From Chloroflexota bacterium (lineage in GTDB: Bacteria > Chloroflexota > Dehalococcoidia > UBA3495), in NCBI GenBank assembly GCA_022576105.1, contig JACZRM010000084.1, positions 1-7,375 on the forward strand: a DNA stretch of 7,375 bases. Direction: 5' to 3'. The position numbers and the translations under genes were made by a program. The notes beneath the pieces are model-generated. The model had not been told where the DNA came from and searched no databases. It was given only the letters and a program-made list of their open reading frames with translations. Of the stretch, positions 5,676 through 7,375 are shown one piece after another (positions within the stretch are counted from its first letter, which is position 1; each line of letters starts with the position of its first letter).

Positions 5676-5993
5676 CTACTCCAACAGCCCCAATTTTAGC
5701 AAACGCTGCGCCAACACGTAAATATCTTTTTTATCACCCTCCTTTCTGAGTCCGATGGCCACAACGAGAACGATTACCAGTCCATTCTCTATGCGATAAA
5801 TGATGCGGTAACGTTGACCGACGGCTCTAAGAGTTCGGTAGCCAACCAGCTGGCCGTAGAGGGGCTTGCCCTGCTGGTCTGCATCTTCAACCAGATGGTC
5901 GATTCTGCTGGCTATCTGCTGTCTGATTCTACGGTTGGAAATTTTCCCGAGCATCTCGAGAGCCGTTGGTATGATTTCCACTTCGTACCGCAC
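5676..5993 (-). CDS. Type II toxin, RelE/ParE superfamily
   Basis: This is a basic protein of about 105 residues expected to act as a ribosome-dependent mRNA endonuclease (RelE type), or as a gyrase poison if of ParE type. From the GTG start the sequence begins MRYEVEIIPTALEMLGKI. The superfamily core is KPLYGQLVGYRTLRAVGQRYRIIYRI (43-68), then VIVLVVAIGLRKEG (73-86) and a short helical tail. Arg/Lys residues in the YRTLR, RYRIIYR and GLRKEGDKK stretches fit the RelE-like active face. The frame is open back to 6053 (125 residues). I prefer the GTG at 5991-5993 because GGAG lies 7 bases upstream, the N-terminus then matches family length, and the longer version would begin at the -35 box. The antitoxin gene follows 29 bases later, so the two form one operon. 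Confidence 0.87.
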   Translation of the reverse strand: MRYEVEIIPTALEMLGKISNRRIRQQIASRIDHLVEDADQQGKPLYGQLVGYRTLRAVGQRYRIIYRIENGLVIVLVVAIGLRKEGDKKDIYVLAQRLLKLGLLE

Positions 5994-6013
5994 CGAATAG
6001 CTCCATAGAGAAG

Positions 6014-6053
6014 TTGTGCATATTATTGTGCAACTCATAGCACAAGATGTCAA
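6014..6053 (-). promoter_or_regulatory. Promoter with overlapping operator-like repeats for the toxin-antitoxin operon
   Basis: On the - strand a perfect TTGACA (6048-6053) is followed, 17 bases on, by CACAAT (6025-6030, 4 of 6 matches). This predicts a start near 6018 and a leader of about 25 bases before the toxin GTG. The + strand shows TTGTGCA at 6014-6020 and again at 6026-6032, a 12-base period. The inverted copy TAGCACAA lies at 6038-6045. The half-sites cover the -10 box, most of the spacer and the transcription start, where binding of a Phd/YefM antitoxin or toxin-antitoxin complex would block polymerase. The repressor identity is inferred from TA autoregulation in general. Confidence 0.6.
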
Positions 6054-6241
6054 ATGGGGAAGAGAAAACTGTCAGCGGCTGATCTCTAGGCTGTTAAGTT
6101 CAAACTGAACTATTACCGAGTTCTGAGGTGCTACAGGCACTGACTTAATAGGCTGACTTGGGGCAGTAATGTGGTTGAGGAGTGGGATCTTGAGTGGGTG
6201 GCAACACCTTGGCCCGACGCCGTGCTGCACCGGCCCTGGGT

Positions 6242-6949
6242 CTACTTGGGGAAAACGGTGTGAATGCCCACTCCATCAAGGACGTCGAAGTGGACCTTGT
6301 TGTGCTTCGATGAAGAGCTTTGGGGGGACTTTACCACGTTTAAGACTTTTACCACCTTCTCCACCAAAACGGCTTCCATCCTCAGTTTCAGGTGAACGTC
6401 GCATAGGGGTTGCAACTCGGCGGTAAGTTGGCTCAATGAGCGGCGCGAATCCAACGTAATAATTATGGTCTTTCCCTGGGAGCACATCTGGCGGCATTCA
6501 ACGAAGAAATCAAGGATGGTGCTCTTGGAGCAGCGGGGGAGATATGAGGTCAATGTATCCACCGCGATGAAGTCGAACTCCGCCGGAAGGGCCATCATGT
6601 GTTCCAGCAGCGTATCCAGCAGCTCGTCAGGCGCTGGATAAAACTTGGTGAGCTCAATGGGGAAAATTCTCAATTGGTCCAGCAGAAAATAGTCAAGAAC
6701 GTCCATTCTGAGTGAAGACATTCGGCTGATCATACTGGGCGAACTGGTCTCACTGGTGTAGAAGGCAACCGAGGATTTGTCGTGCAACGCACTATAGGTC
6801 AGGTTCTGACACAGAACAGTTTTGCCCGCCGCATGGTTCCCTTCGATCAGAGTTAGCGAGCCCTTGGGAATGCCGTCGCCAATGCAGCGGTCTATTTCAT
6901 GCTGACCGGTGCTAATGCCGGTGCAGTCTTCCGTAGAGATATAGGGCAA
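6242..6949 (-). CDS. RecA-superfamily ATPase of the KaiC/FlaH (ArlH) type
   Basis: This 235-residue ATP-binding protein resembles FlaH/ArlH, the KaiC-like regulator at the base of the archaeal archaellum motor. Seen directly: the family N-terminus GISTGQHEIDRCIGDGIPKGSLTLIEG (11-37), Walker A GNHAAGKT (37-44), Glu67 in YTSETSS at the catalytic-glutamate position, Walker B FDFIAVD (125-131), ITLDSRR (164-170), and a C-terminal VHFDVLDGVGIHTVFP (219-234) like the FlaH end strand. Length fits a single KaiC domain, so this is not a two-domain clock KaiC. The start is a TTG (6947-6949); a stop (6956-6958) precedes it in frame and no clear Shine-Dalgarno is present, but the N-terminus lines up with the family. 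No FlaI, FlaJ, archaellin or pilin gene is in view; a TA operon lies downstream on the same strand. It may serve a type IV filament encoded elsewhere or a KaiC-like signalling role. Confidence 0.82.
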   Translation of the reverse strand: MPYISTEDCTGISTGQHEIDRCIGDGIPKGSLTLIEGNHAAGKTVLCQNLTYSALHDKSSVAFYTSETSSPSMISRMSSLRMDVLDYFLLDQLRIFPIELTKFYPAPDELLDTLLEHMMALPAEFDFIAVDTLTSYLPRCSKSTILDFFVECRQMCSQGKTIIITLDSRRSLSQLTAELQPLCDVHLKLRMEAVLVEKVVKVLNVVKSPQSSSSKHNKVHFDVLDGVGIHTVFPK

Positions 6950-7375
6950 TGCTGGTTAAACCCCCGTAATCAATGTGGCTGGTCTGCGGGCCGCATTCGC
7001 TATGTAACCTGACCCGCATTCAATACCTGCGATCAACTCACTACCTAGCTTATCTTGCAGCGTGGTTTTGAATCGAGAGATTACCGGTTAACAGGCCGGG
7101 AACATTCAGTTACCGCGCTGACTCATTGTGCCCGGGTTTTGTCGCCTCTTGCGCTCCGTTATGCGCCGCGTCAAGCAATGGCCCGGTTGTCCCGCCGCTT
7201 ACTGAGACCGGTTAGAGGTGTGGGACAAGTAGTGCATCAGGTGTTAGCACCCTGTGTCTTACATTTGATTGATGTCAGATTTCTAGGTGCAGTTAGACAC
7301 CGAAAAAACCAGCTCCGGAGTCGACTGAAACCGCTAAAGGGATGACGCCCCAACCCCCGGCAACAATCCAAGCCG
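6950..7375. other. 426-base stretch with no supported gene
   Basis: No reading frame here has a recognisable domain, a ribosome binding site and a normal start together. The longest is a TTG-started 96-residue frame at 7055-7345 on the + strand. It is arginine-rich and low in family-like pattern, and I treat it as chance. On the - strand the frame entering from the right edge stays open for 26 codons and stops at 7293-7295. It could be the tail of a neighbouring gene, but is too short to tell. ACCGGTTA occurs twice (7083-7090, 7207-7214). It could be a degraded gene or the promoter region of the ATPase gene. Confidence 0.4.

Noticed and set aside
5994..6053. A 20-residue N-terminal extension of the toxin (125-residue version)
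   Set aside because: It would begin in the predicted -35 box, has a Cys/Ser/Thr-rich leader unlike RelE, and GGAG with correct spacing precedes the GTG at 5991-5993.
6276..6497. 73-residue - strand frame within the ATPase gene
   Set aside because: Overlaps the C-terminal half of the ATPase in another frame, with no supporting start signal.
7055..7090. Possible tRNA T-arm (TTTTGAATCG)
   Set aside because: No matching cloverleaf, acceptor stem or anticodon arm can be built around it.
7055..7345. 96-residue + strand reading frame
   Set aside because: It has a TTG start, no ribosome binding site, arginine-rich composition and no recognisable domain or homologue pattern.
7293..7375. 26-codon open end on the - strand as the tail of a neighbouring gene
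   Set aside because: Too short to recognise; a stop-free run of this length at a window edge is common by chance.

Overview
The window is bacterial chromosomal DNA of moderate to fairly high GC, with short intergenic gaps and mostly ordinary metabolic genes. Several starts are GTG or TTG. Combined with an archaellum-type (FlaH/ArlH-like) ATPase, an unusual membrane-protein family at the left edge, and SDR and crotonase enzymes, this is reminiscent of environmental Chloroflexota such as the marine SAR202 group. That placement is an inference from gene content; there is no rRNA or other phylogenetic marker here.

Left part (1-2261). A multi-pass membrane protein fragment on the + strand (80-709) appears cut off from its N-terminal half by an in-frame TAA at 14-16. 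A 214-base gap with a small GTAGTTCGG repeat follows. Next is a complete NAD-type short-chain dehydrogenase on the + strand (924-1748). It converges on a SlyD-like FKBP peptidyl-prolyl isomerase on the - strand (1833-2261).

Middle (2262-5082). A two-gene - strand operon encodes a DASS/SLC13-type anion transporter (2780-4198) followed almost without a gap by a small cupin (2350-2769). The transporter probably imports an organic anion and the cupin may act on or sense it, though that link is inferred. A hairpin at the cupin stop codon abuts the FKBP promoter. Upstream of the transporter, on the same strand, is a crotonase-fold protein (4309-5082). It lacks both catalytic glutamates of true enoyl-CoA hydratases and is followed by a very strong 10-bp hairpin terminator.

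Right part (5083-7375). A type II toxin-antitoxin operon on the - strand has the RelE/ParE-type toxin gene (5676-5993) first and the Phd/YefM-type antitoxin (5353-5646) second. Its promoter carries repeated TTGTGC half-sites that look like an operator. Upstream lies a lone FlaH/ArlH/KaiC-like ATPase (6242-6949, TTG start) with no archaellum or pilus partner in view. The last 426 bases (6950-7375) contain no gene I can support. I see no CRISPR array, tRNA, rRNA or insertion sequence.

The observations most worth following are the orphan archaellum-type ATPase next to a toxin-first TA operon, the crotonase without catalytic glutamates, and the interrupted membrane gene. I do not see convincing evidence of a complete new multi-gene system.
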